Below are positions 1-6,392 of a stretch of 8,260 nt of DNA, one piece after another. The stretch spans positions 1 to 8,260 of the forward strand of contig JAFRZC010000249.1 of assembly GCA_017442765.1 (NCBI GenBank), in the 5' to 3' direction. This DNA comes from Prevotella sp. GTDB lineage: Bacteria > Bacteroidota > Bacteroidia > Bacteroidales > Bacteroidaceae. Both the position numbers and the translations under genes were made by a program. The first letter of the stretch is position 1. Every line of letters begins with the position of its first letter. The notes below the pieces were generated by a model. It worked only from the letters and a program-made list of their open reading frames with translations. It was not told where the DNA came from and did no database searches.

Positions 1-1527
1 ACGGTTTCTTTCGTCGGTAAACATCTGATAATAGTCTGTCGTTTCCGTCTCGTAGAGCGTGTTTTCTGCCAAGCTCAACAGGCAGCCCGCTTTCCTGGCC
101 AACGTCAGCTTGTCGTCGTCAGTGGCCGCCTTCGGCTGGTTCTTGCCCACGAAAGCCGTACGATAGTATTTCAGGGAGTTGCCGAGGCCTGGAATGTCAT
201 TTCCTCTGCTATCAGTATAGCCTTGTATTACCCTTCTGTTCCGCTCATAGGTAACATCTTTACAAATGTCAGCCTCGTTGATTTGGCATAGAATACACTG
301 ACGATGACCTCCATCTTCTGCGTTTAACTGCATAGTTGCATGCATAGTAGTGCCCGAGCCTGCAAAGAAATCAAGTACTGTTATATTTTTGTTTTGTGAA
401 AAATGAAGGATATATTGTAACAATGAGATTGGTTTGGGGTAATCAAACACTTTTTCTCCTGAGAATAACTCAGTCAATTGTCGACCCGCATTTTCCGTCG
501 TATCAACCCCAACAGACATGTCAATCAAATTTGGCGGAATTTCGGGGGCATAGTCTGTCCGTTTATATGACAAGACCATTCTTTTTGAGAGTTCTATATA
601 TAAACCTTTATTGATGTTTTCGAACAAAGTCTCTTGAAGCCAGATAAACCTATTTTTGAACCGTATTTCATTTTTATTCTTTCCGTCAAGTACAATCAAG
701 TCATCTAACAATTCATTAGGAAACTTTTCTGTTCCATAAGTCCCAGCTGGATATATCCCATCATCCAATTTGCATGTAATAGATCCTTTGGGAAAAGAAA
801 GTGTCTTGAACGAATTTTGGGGTTTTGTAAAAGGATCATTGCTGCAACTTGTCTTTTTAACGCCCCTAAATGTTTCAGTGTTATGTCCTTTTTGCCAACA
901 AAGCACATATTCAATATTGCGCTTTATTTTCTTCGACAAGGCAGGAGGAGTTGCTGATTTAAACCAATTCCATTGTCCTACAAAATTATCAGGGGAGAAG
1001 ACATCATCGCCGAGCAGCCTTAGTCGTGCCAGTTCATTCTCGTCAATCGAGATAAAAATAAGACCCTTGTCTGAAAGTAAATCTTTAGCCAATATAAGCC
1101 TTTTTGAAATAAAAGACAGCCATGCACTATGGCGGAGAGGATGTTGCTTGTCTATTGGGGTCCCGTCAGGGTACTCCTCTAAATAGCGTTTGTCGCGGTA
1201 AGTGAAACCGTCATTACCTGTATTGTATGGAGGATCAATATAGATGACATCCACTTTTCCCCGATGCGTGTAGTTCAAGCACGTCAGCGCATGGTAGTTG
1301 TCACCTTCTATCAATATATGTGTAGGCTTGCCGTCATGGTTGTGAATAGCCAGTTCTGGCACTTCTTCCAGCACGGGTATGCGGTTCTCGCTTTCCTGTT
1401 CAAAGGCTTCTGGCACGTCAATCCACGTCAGGCCGAAACGTTTCTCCTTCAGTTGTGCGTGGAGGCGGTCAACCTCCTTTTGCAGTTCGCGTACTCTTAT
1501 CGCTAATTCTTCCTGGGTCTCAGCCAT
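1..1527 (-). CDS. mod: Type III restriction-modification DNA methyltransferase (Mod), N-terminal 509 residues, 3' end beyond left edge
   Basis: Read on the minus strand, one frame stays open from an ATG at 1527 to the window edge (509 codons, no stop), so the gene is partial at its C-terminus. The protein should transfer a methyl group from AdoMet to adenine in DNA as the modification subunit of a type III restriction system. Visible motifs: a short charged helix at residues 1-30; FGLTWIDVPEAF at 31-42; the catalytic DPPY at 98-101 inside IYIDPPYNTG; and the AdoMet-binding DFFAGSGTT at 386-394. Catalytic motif first and AdoMet motif second is the beta-class order typical of Mod. The target-recognition domain should lie between them, roughly residues 190-350. 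An in-frame TAG lies 17 codons upstream of the ATG, with no ATG between, which supports this start; no clear ribosome binding site is seen. A restriction helicase (Res) would be expected downstream, outside the window. The central part is AT-rich compared with both ends. Family assignment is firm; type III is inferred from motif order and N-terminal wording. Confidence 0.9.
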   Translation of the reverse strand, partial: MAETQEELAIRVRELQKEVDRLHAQLKEKRFGLTWIDVPEAFEQESENRIPVLEEVPELAIHNHDGKPTHILIEGDNYHALTCLNYTHRGKVDVIYIDPPYNTGNDGFTYRDKRYLEEYPDGTPIDKQHPLRHSAWLSFISKRLILAKDLLSDKGLIFISIDENELARLRLLGDDVFSPDNFVGQWNWFKSATPPALSKKIKRNIEYVLCWQKGHNTETFRGVKKTSCSNDPFTKPQNSFKTLSFPKGSITCKLDDGIYPAGTYGTEKFPNELLDDLIVLDGKNKNEIRFKNRFIWLQETLFENINKGLYIELSKRMVLSYKRTDYAPEIPPNLIDMSVGVDTTENAGRQLTELFSGEKVFDYPKPISLLQYILHFSQNKNITVLDFFAGSGTTMHATMQLNAEDGGHRQCILCQINEADICKDVTYERNRRVIQGYTDSRGNDIPGLGNSLKYYRTAFVGKNQPKAATDDDKLTLARKAGCLLSLAENTLYETETTDYYQMFTDERNR

Positions 1528-1601
1528 AAACAGTATGTCAAAATGTTCTGACTGATACCCAAGTGTCAGAGGGTTCTACATTTTTCCTTGTTGCGATGTT
1601 T

Positions 1602-1616
1602 GGAAGCGCCGCTTCC
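1602..1616. repeat. GGAAGCG-C-CGCTTCC palindrome upstream of mod
   Basis: Perfect 7-bp inverted arms around one central base. Read on the minus strand it is preceded by GTA, giving GTAGGAAGCGGCGCTTCC. That resembles the GTAGGGACGCGGCGTGCCGC element inside the receptor gene: both have GTAGG, then a GC-rich dyad centred on GCG. It lies between the T-run of the structured block and the mod start codon. It may be a short interspersed palindromic repeat; its function is unknown. Confidence 0.5.
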
Positions 1617-1626
1617 TACAACATAC

Positions 1627-1716
1627 AAAAAAGCGGGGTATCCTCGTCTGCCCGTCCCGATGTTTCGGCCGTCGGAAGCCTTCCTGTTAGAACGAGCAAA
1701 GTCTGAATACCCACGC
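1627..1716 (-). terminator. Possible intrinsic terminator closing the structured block
   Basis: On the minus strand GCG-T-GGGTAT pairs with ATACCC-CGC (nine pairs with one bulged T) and is followed directly by TTTTTT at 1632-1627. The loop is about 64 bases and itself folds (GCTCGT/ACGGGC and CCGA-AACA-TCGG). The stem and T-run fit rho-independent termination on the minus strand; the long loop is unusual and lowers confidence. It would end transcription about 100 bases before the mod start. Confidence 0.4.
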
Positions 1717-1790
1717 CGGTCAGTATATAAGACACCCAAAAGTGTGCTGAGGCAATTAAGCCTCGCAGCACACTCCGGGCTGTATATACT
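1627..1790 (-). ncRNA. Candidate structured RNA (or repeat element) in the mod/receptor spacer
   Basis: This stretch is unusually rich in complementary segments and has no convincing protein gene. Read on the minus strand, the order is: AGTATATA (1790-1783), which pairs with TATATACT (1729-1722) and encloses a strong hairpin (1774-1741: AGTGTGCT and GCGAGGC, loop TTAATT, GCCTC and AGCACACT, with a two-base bulge); then a closing stem GCG-T-GGGTAT (1716-1707) with ATACCC-CGC (1642-1633), enclosing GCTCGT/ACGGGC and CCGA-AACA-TCGG hairpins; then six T's. This is how a compact RNA with an intrinsic terminator looks. A left-facing TACTTTTG box at 1943-1936 could start it about 300 bases upstream of the T-run. 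No known RNA family was recognised: cobalamin and TPP riboswitch signatures, 6S, tmRNA and RNase P signatures were looked for and not found. It could instead be a multicopy intergenic repeat. Confidence 0.4.
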
Positions 1791-1933
1791 ACACCCGTAG
1801 CATTCACCTCCGCATTTGTCTCAGAACAGGATTTGAATTTCCGACGTTCAAACATCCCAAAACAAAGCATCAATGACGCTTCTTAATATGTCGTTGTCCC
1901 ACCCATCGGCCTTGTGGCGTGGGTAAAGACGTT
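1791..1933. other. Intergenic stretch with a small hairpin, no gene seen
   Basis: No supportable gene. A modest hairpin is visible at 1898-1923: CCCAC pairs with GTGGG, and inside it GCC-TTGT-GGC forms a second short stem after a six-base one-sided bulge. If the left-facing promoter box at 1943-1936 is active, this would be the 5' part of the RNA described for 1627-1790. Confidence 0.35.
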
Positions 1934-2008
1934 TGCAAAAGTACATAAAATATTTGACTTTTTGCATCTGGTGAAAGAAATTTGTCAAAAAATATATGTA
2001 CTTTTGCA
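1934..2008. promoter_or_regulatory. 25-bp imperfect inverted repeat with divergent TACTTTTG boxes at the receptor gene start
   Basis: The left arm (1934-1958) and right arm (1984-2008) are reverse complements at 22 of 25 positions; the outer 14 bases (TGCAAAAGTACATA / TATGTACTTTTGCA) match perfectly. The arms are separated by 25 bases. Each arm contains TACTTTTG, a perfect match to the Bacteroidetes -7 consensus TAnnTTTG: one copy faces right (1999-2006) toward the receptor gene, the other faces left (1943-1936) toward the structured block and mod. No TTTG sits at the usual 19-21 base spacing for either box; the nearest for the right-facing copy is at 1981-1984, only 14 bases away. If the right box is used, the transcript would begin only a few bases before the ATG at 2016, giving a nearly leaderless message. 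The symmetry also suits binding by a dimeric regulator. Confidence 0.55.
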
Positions 2009-2015
2009 GCATCTT

Positions 2016-4121
2016 ATGAAAAAACAACGATTCAACAAACGTGAACGCCTGCTGTTCAAGCACTTCACCAACAAGGGCTACGCGCTCTTCTCGTGTCTGG
2101 GCAAAGAGGTGATCATCGGCGTATTGTCTGTTTCAACGCTGACCTATGCCAAGGCCGACGGCATCAGCACGCAGACGGCATTGGCCGATGATTCGCTCAG
2201 CCGGGAAGAGAGGACTCTCGACGAGGTGATTGTGACAGGCTCACGCACGCCGCTGACGCAACTGCAGTCGGCGGCTATCGTCCGCGTCATCAACCGCGAC
2301 GAGATTGACCGTGCGGCGGCGACTACGGTCAACGACGTATTAAAGATAGCCACGGGCGTGGATGTCCGTCAGCGCGGTGGCTTTGGTGTACAGACGGACA
2401 TCTCCATCGGCGGTGGCACGTTCGATCAGATTACGCTCCTGCTCAACGGCATCAACATCTCAAACCCACAGACGGGACACAACGCAGCCGACTTCCCCAT
2501 TTCGCTCAACGACATCGAACGCATCGAGATTCTCGAAGGCGCGGCAAGCCGCGTACTCGGCACCTCGGCCTTCTGCGGTGCCATCAACATTGTGACACGA
2601 GCAGAAACACGGACGGACACAGAATGCGTAGGGACGCGGCGTGCCGCGTTGAGTAGCGGACAAACACGGAATGTGGGAGCGTGGGCAGAATTGTCAGCAG
2701 GATCGTTCGGAACGATGGAAACGGGTATCGGAATATATCTGAGCGGAACGAGGATTCAGCATCGAATAAGCGGCGGCTATGCCCGCTCCGACGGCGGAAC
2801 GCTGCACAGTGACTTCGAGAAGGTACGCCTTTTCTATAATGGAAAACTCACCGGATCGTTGGCAGATCTGAACTGGCAGATAGGCGGAAACAAGAAAAAC
2901 TACGGAGCAAATACTTTCTATTCGGCAAAATACGACAACCAGTACGAACGCACCGAGCACGAACTGGCCTCGGTCAAGGCCGACCTACATGGTCTGGCGA
3001 CTGGTCTGAACATCCGCCCGGCCATCTACTACAACCGTTTTACCGACCATTATCAACTCATACGCGGCGAAGGAGGCGCAGCGAAAGGCGAGAACTATCA
3101 TAGCCTCAACGTCGTCGGAGCTTCAACCGATGTGTCACTGAGATGGACTGCAGGAACGACGACTTTAGGCTTCGACCTGCAACACGACCACATCATGAGC
3201 ACAGCCTATGGAAACCTGATTGAGGAGAACAAGCGGAAAAGCATTCACGGCAGCGAAAGACAATACGACCACGAGGCCAGCCGCACCAACACCAGCCTCT
3301 ATGTCGAGCACAGTATCGTCGCCGCCGGTCTCACGCTATCAGCTGGCCTGCTGGCCAACCGCAACTCTGGCCTCGACAGCCGATTCCGACTATACCCTGG
3401 CATTGATGCCAGCTTTCGACCTAACAGACACTGGAAGGTTTTTGCCTCGTGGAACATGGCACTGCGCATGCCCACATACACCGACCTTTATATCAAGAAT
3501 GCCGTACAACAGGGAGACATCGGACTGGAACCCGAACGAAACACGACACTGAAACTGGGCGGGCTGTACCGCATCAAAAATACCGATGTCATGGCCTCAA
3601 CCTTCTACAGCAGGGGGCGCGACATGATAGACTGGGTTTACGAGACGGCAGAGAGTACACGCTACAAAGCTCTGAACCTCGGCAAACTGAATAATATGGG
3701 ATTCTCTATCGAAACCAGCGGTCACTTCTATCTCAGCCAAAGTGAAGTTGACAAAAGAATACACTACAAGCTGGGCTATGCTTTCATCCACCAACACCAT
3801 GAGACCAACGAACAGATTTACAGGTCGCTCTATGCGCTGGAATACTTGCGCCACAAGCTGACGGCACAGATGGAACATCCCGTCTGGTCGCACCTGTCGG
3901 CATCGTGGACACTACGATGGCAACAACGGATGAATGGCTACCACCCTTATACAAAAATAGATGCGAAGTTGTGTTGGACAACTCCGCACTACAATATTTA
4001 TATGCAGGCCGACAACCTGACAGGCCACCGCTACTATGACCTCAGCGGTGTCAGGCAGCCTGGCCTATGGCTTATGGCGGGATGTATCGTCAACTTGTCT
4101 TTTCGTCCTCATGCTCAATGA
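2016..4121 (+). CDS. TonB-dependent outer-membrane receptor (non-SusC type), substrate unknown
   Basis: A 701-residue outer-membrane active transporter that would take up a scarce ligand using TonB energy. The start at 2016 gives MKKQRFNKRERLL; the frame is also open upstream to an ATG at 1914, but those 34 residues cross the inverted repeat and promoter boxes and are unlikely to be translated. Residues 1-30 are a long basic region, 31-46 a hydrophobic segment (EVIIGVLSVSTLTYAKA) ending in a likely signal-peptidase site. A TonB-box-like LDEVIVTGSR is at 69-77, the plug at about 82-194 (GVDVRQRG, LLLNGINISNPQTG, IERIEILEG, GAINIVT), and the 22-strand-type barrel follows. There is no carboxypeptidase-regulatory-like N-terminal domain and no SusD gene next to it, so it is not a glycan-type SusC. 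Cobalamin, haem or siderophore are possible ligands, but no cobalamin riboswitch is seen. Two oddities: about 19 extra residues after the plug, and five residues (RPHAQ) after the usual terminal phenylalanine of the barrel. Confidence 0.92.
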   Translation: MKKQRFNKRERLLFKHFTNKGYALFSCLGKEVIIGVLSVSTLTYAKADGISTQTALADDSLSREERTLDEVIVTGSRTPLTQLQSAAIVRVINRDEIDRAAATTVNDVLKIATGVDVRQRGGFGVQTDISIGGGTFDQITLLLNGINISNPQTGHNAADFPISLNDIERIEILEGAASRVLGTSAFCGAINIVTRAETRTDTECVGTRRAALSSGQTRNVGAWAELSAGSFGTMETGIGIYLSGTRIQHRISGGYARSDGGTLHSDFEKVRLFYNGKLTGSLADLNWQIGGNKKNYGANTFYSAKYDNQYERTEHELASVKADLHGLATGLNIRPAIYYNRFTDHYQLIRGEGGAAKGENYHSLNVVGASTDVSLRWTAGTTTLGFDLQHDHIMSTAYGNLIEENKRKSIHGSERQYDHEASRTNTSLYVEHSIVAAGLTLSAGLLANRNSGLDSRFRLYPGIDASFRPNRHWKVFASWNMALRMPTYTDLYIKNAVQQGDIGLEPERNTTLKLGGLYRIKNTDVMASTFYSRGRDMIDWVYETAESTRYKALNLGKLNNMGFSIETSGHFYLSQSEVDKRIHYKLGYAFIHQHHETNEQIYRSLYALEYLRHKLTAQMEHPVWSHLSASWTLRWQQRMNGYHPYTKIDAKLCWTTPHYNIYMQADNLTGHRYYDLSGVRQPGLWLMAGCIVNLSFRPHAQ
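2605..2670. repeat. Palindromic element apparently inserted in frame inside the receptor gene, flanked by 9-bp direct repeats
   Basis: AAACACGGA occurs at 2605-2613 and again at 2662-2670, a period of 57 bases, exactly 19 codons. Between the copies lies a perfect dyad, ACGCGGC-GT-GCCGCGT (2634-2649), preceded by GTAGGG. The encoded stretch, about TDTECVGTRRAALSSGQTR, sits just after the conserved GAINIVT end of the plug, where such receptors normally go straight into the first barrel strand. Removing one period would leave NIVTRAETRNVGAWAELSAG, which reads as an ordinary plug-barrel junction. This fits a short mobile or interspersed palindrome that duplicated its target and kept the frame. 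The 9-bp repeat could be chance. Confidence 0.5.
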
Positions 4122-4557
4122 ACCGTCGTTGAAGGGTGCCAAGCGCACCAAGTCCAAAAAGCACAAGCAACGTGCAGACTGTTGCTAACAAGTACAGTCC
4201 GCCTCCACAAGCCAGACCGATGGCTGCCGTCACCCATAGTCCGGCGGCGGTAGTCAGTCCGCGTACGGCGTGTTTCTGAAAAATGATAGTACCCGCACCG
4301 ATGAAACCGATGCCTGAGACGACCTGCGCGGCAATGCGCGACACATCGAGCCGCACATTGGGATGCACAGAGAACATACCCTCAAAACCATACTGCGACA
4401 CTATCATAAAAAGCGCACTGCCCAAAGCCACGAGGAAATGGGTACGCAACCCGGCCTCCTTGGCCCGATAAGCGCGTTCAAGTCCGATCAAGCTGCCTAA
4501 GAGCGACGCCACAACCAGTCGCAGCACGAGATCCAATGTTAAATTCATGTCTGTCAT
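4090..4557 (-). CDS. MgtC/SapB family membrane protein, short form without C-terminal domain
   Basis: A 155-residue inner-membrane protein made almost entirely of hydrophobic helices (about 8-24, 39-55, 76-93, 101-115 and 120-140). It carries the family signatures GLERAYRAKEAGLRTH at 25-40, AAQVVSGIGFIGAGTIIF at 76-93 and RGLTTAAGLWVTAAIGLACG at 99-118. MgtC of Salmonella is about 230 residues with an extra C-terminal cytosolic domain; this protein stops after the membrane part, like many SapB/YhiD homologues. The family is linked to magnesium limitation, acid tolerance and ATP-synthase modulation in pathogens, but no specific role can be read here. The start may be residue 1 or the methionine at residue 4 (4548): an AGGA at about 4563-4560 is too close to the first and better spaced for the second. 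It lies 48 bases after dnaA and may be cotranscribed with it. Its last ten codons overlap the end of the receptor gene on the other strand. Confidence 0.93.
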   Translation of the reverse strand: MTDMNLTLDLVLRLVVASLLGSLIGLERAYRAKEAGLRTHFLVALGSALFMIVSQYGFEGMFSVHPNVRLDVSRIAAQVVSGIGFIGAGTIIFQKHAVRGLTTAAGLWVTAAIGLACGGGLYLLATVCTLLVLFGLGALGTLQRRFIEHEDEKTS

Positions 4558-4575
4558 AGTCCTAATGGGATATTA

Positions 4576-4592
4576 TTTTGCCGGCGGCAAAA
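4576..4592. repeat. Small dyad between dnaA and mgtC
   Basis: TTTTGCCG and CGGCAAAA form perfect 8-bp arms around a single G. As RNA it could form a seven-pair stem with a three-base loop. No T-run follows the stem on the minus strand (ATAAT follows), so it is a weak candidate for a dnaA terminator or attenuator at best. Confidence 0.4.
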
Positions 4593-4605
4593 AAATAGTG
4601 AAATT

Positions 4606-6024
4606 TCAACGCTTCAGCCGAAAAGACTCCTCTATCTTGGCAAGTTCTTTGGAGAATCCCTTATCGGTCTTCAGACGTGCCTCTATCTGCGAGCAACTGT
4701 GAATAACGGTGGAGTGGTCGCGTCCGCCGACAAGTTTCCCGATGCGTGAGGCCGGCATGTTTGTGAGTTTCTGTGCCAGATACATCGACACCTGTCGTGG
4801 CAGCACAAGCTCACGCTTGCGGCTACGGCTGTTCACAGCTGTAGCCATCACGCTGTAGTGACGGCATACGGTCTCAATAATCTCATCGACGGTAAGCGGC
4901 TTGTCATCAACCTTCACAGCACGCTTGATTACCCGCTCGGCCAGTCGCAAATCGATGTTGCTATTGTAAACTACACTATAGGCCATGAGCGAGTTGACGA
5001 CGCCCTCAAGATCGCGCACGCTACCGTTAGCCGTATGAGCGATATACTGCACCACGTCTTCGGGAATAGAGAGACCGTCGTGGCGGATTTTGCTGTTGAG
5101 GATATCTATGCAAAGCTGCACGTTGGGCTTTTCGAGTTCAGCTATCAGACCACAGGCAAATCGCGTCAGCAGCCGTTCGTTCATCCCCTGCAAGTCAACA
5201 GGCGGACGGTCGCTGGCGAGGATAATGCGCTTACCATTGCGGAAGAGGTGATTGAAAATATGGAAAAAGGTGTCTTGCGTTTTTGCGGCTGTCATCCATT
5301 CCTGTATGTCATCGACGATAAGCATATCGATGGTTTGGTAGAAATTGATGAAGTCGTTGGTTTTGTTCTGCAATACAGCATTGGAATATTGCACCTGAAA
5401 AAGCCGTGCCGAGACGTAAAGCACACGATTTTGCGGATAAAGCTGCTTGGTGCGCAGGCCGATGGCATTGATGAGGTGGGTTTTACCACAACCAGAGGGA
5501 CCGAAGATGAACATCGGGTTGAACTGTGCGGTCGTAGGATGCTCGGCGATAGACATGCCCACAGAACGTGGCAGTTTGTTGCTGTCGCCCTCGATAAAGT
5601 TATTAAAGCTCTGTCGCGGGTTCAACTGGGAGTCTATTTCCGGAACGGCCTTCTCCAAGAGTGTCTGCGGCTGGTTTGCAGCGGGGCGATGTGTAACGTC
5701 TGCAATGCCTCCAGCAGGTTCGTCACCCTCTACGACAGAAGTTCCCTTTTGGTTTCCACCCTTGCCGACTACGACGACACGGTAGGTCAGGCGCACACGC
5801 CCATCAAAGCAACGACACAATACTTTGCGAAGCAAGTCCACATAGTTCTCCTCCAGATACTCATAGACGAACGGGCTCGGTACCTGAAGCAGCACTGTCC
5901 GCGTCGTTTCGTCGAACGACTCGAAGACAATGGGCTTGAACCATGTTTTATACTGTTGCTCTGAGACATTGTCGCGGATGAGCGCAAGACACTTGTCCCA
6001 ACAAGCATTAGGACTTACTTCCAT
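4606..6024 (-). CDS. dnaA: Chromosomal replication initiator protein DnaA
   Basis: A 472-residue complete DnaA, the ATP-dependent AAA+ protein that binds DnaA boxes and opens the replication origin. Domain I (about 1-85) contains the conserved CWDKCLALI and QYKTWFKPI. Domain II is a variable linker (about 86-133). The AAA+ domain starts at NPRQSFNNFIEGDSNK and has Walker A GPSGCGKT (175-182), Walker B LIVDDI (235-240), sensor 1 ASDRPP (270-275), the box VII arginine in LLTRF (R288) and sensor 2 SVRDLEG (335-341, R337). Domain IV (about 375-472) ends with the DNA-binding signature GGRDHSTVIHSC (433-444). All key residues are present and the length is normal. It has its own strong promoter box upstream, is separated from mlaD by 368 bases, and is followed by mgtC. 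No cluster of DnaA boxes is seen next to it, so the window gives no sign of an adjacent oriC. Confidence 0.98.
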   Translation of the reverse strand: MEVSPNACWDKCLALIRDNVSEQQYKTWFKPIVFESFDETTRTVLLQVPSPFVYEYLEENYVDLLRKVLCRCFDGRVRLTYRVVVVGKGGNQKGTSVVEGDEPAGGIADVTHRPAANQPQTLLEKAVPEIDSQLNPRQSFNNFIEGDSNKLPRSVGMSIAEHPTTAQFNPMFIFGPSGCGKTHLINAIGLRTKQLYPQNRVLYVSARLFQVQYSNAVLQNKTNDFINFYQTIDMLIVDDIQEWMTAAKTQDTFFHIFNHLFRNGKRIILASDRPPVDLQGMNERLLTRFACGLIAELEKPNVQLCIDILNSKIRHDGLSIPEDVVQYIAHTANGSVRDLEGVVNSLMAYSVVYNSNIDLRLAERVIKRAVKVDDKPLTVDEIIETVCRHYSVMATAVNSRSRKRELVLPRQVSMYLAQKLTNMPASRIGKLVGGRDHSTVIHSCSQIEARLKTDKGFSKELAKIEESFRLKR

Positions 6025-6090
6025 TTATGAACTTTAAATAATACTCTTTGTGTATCGACAGATTGTTATTTTGTCGTTTCGTTGCGACTG

Positions 6091-6122
6091 CAAAATTAGA
6101 AAACTTTTTTCAATCCTACAAA
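6091..6122 (-). promoter_or_regulatory. Bacteroidetes-type promoter of dnaA
   Basis: On the minus strand TTTG (6122-6119), a 20-base spacer and TAATTTTG (6098-6091) match the phylum's -33 TTTG / -7 TAnnTTTG promoter in both boxes and spacing. Transcription would begin near 6085, giving a leader of about 60 bases before the dnaA ATG at 6024. The leader is AT-rich with no evident Shine-Dalgarno sequence, which is normal for this phylum. Confidence 0.7.
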
Positions 6123-6281
6123 CCTGTTTTTTCTCGCTTTCCTAAATGAGAACGGCTAAAATGCCTTATTTCCACACTTTAGCAAATAACGCTTAAGAAA
6201 AATGGAAAAATGGATTTTGCTAATTCATTTGCTTTGGTTTTCAACTAATTATGTCTTTGTGAGAAATCTCATCCGCAACGG

Positions 6282-6357
6282 GTGAAACATTGTTCCTTTG
6301 TGCTTAATTGTTTGCCGTCAGACGAATTCAAAACGTTTTTATATTTGTGAAACATTG
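6282..6357. repeat. Two copies of the 11-mer GTGAAACATTG
   Basis: Identical copies at 6282-6292 and 6347-6357, 65 bases apart in the same orientation, upstream of the dnaA promoter. They could be paired sites for a DNA-binding protein or the remains of a small duplication. Surrounding bases do not match, so the repeat is limited to the 11-mer. Confidence 0.5.
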
Positions 6358-6392
6358 GTGGTCGCTATTCAGACAGAATTTAATTAAATCGT

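Larger units (their letters stand above)
6025..6392. other. AT-rich spacer between mlaD and dnaA
   Basis: No gene is seen here. Besides the dnaA promoter it holds an 11-bp direct repeat, an inverted repeat TTAGCAAA (6179-6186) / TTTGCTAA (6216-6223), a 12-bp palindrome ATTTAATTAAAT (6378-6389) just past the mlaD stop, and one weak DnaA-box-like ATTTCCACA (6168-6176, seven of nine matches to TTATCCACA). No convincing intrinsic terminator follows mlaD. Confidence 0.6.

Noticed and set aside
1..1560. Simple-sequence repeats for phase variation of mod
   Set aside because: No tandem tetranucleotide, pentanucleotide or long homopolymer tract was seen in the visible gene or its upstream region; phase variation by slippage is not supported here.
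1820..1860. TTCAAATCC on the minus strand resembling a tRNA T-loop, perhaps a tRNA fragment marking an integration site
   Set aside because: The flanking T-stem has a mismatch, no anticodon or D arm is found, and no acceptor partner or CCA is visible. Chance similarity is likely.
1588..1873. Short open frames on both strands (70 and 85 codons) in the spacer upstream of mod
   Set aside because: They coincide with the complementary stems of the structured block, run on both strands at once, and show no domain or start signal. The stems explain the sequence better than a protein does.
1600..2015. Cobalamin riboswitch upstream of the receptor
   Set aside because: No B12-box-like AGCCAGGAGACC or GCCACTG element is present on the plus strand.
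1914..2015. Upstream ATG extending the receptor by 34 residues
   Set aside because: The extension crosses the inverted repeat and its promoter boxes and places an extra hydrophobic stretch before a normal signal peptide; the start at 2016 fits better.
4858..5964. A 368-codon open frame on the plus strand opposite dnaA
   Set aside because: It lies wholly inside dnaA, which has every family motif. The protein shows no recognisable domain; it is a shadow of dnaA codon use.
6025..6392. Replication origin next to dnaA
   Set aside because: Only one weak DnaA-box-like site (seven of nine) and no clustered boxes were found; AT-richness alone is not enough.
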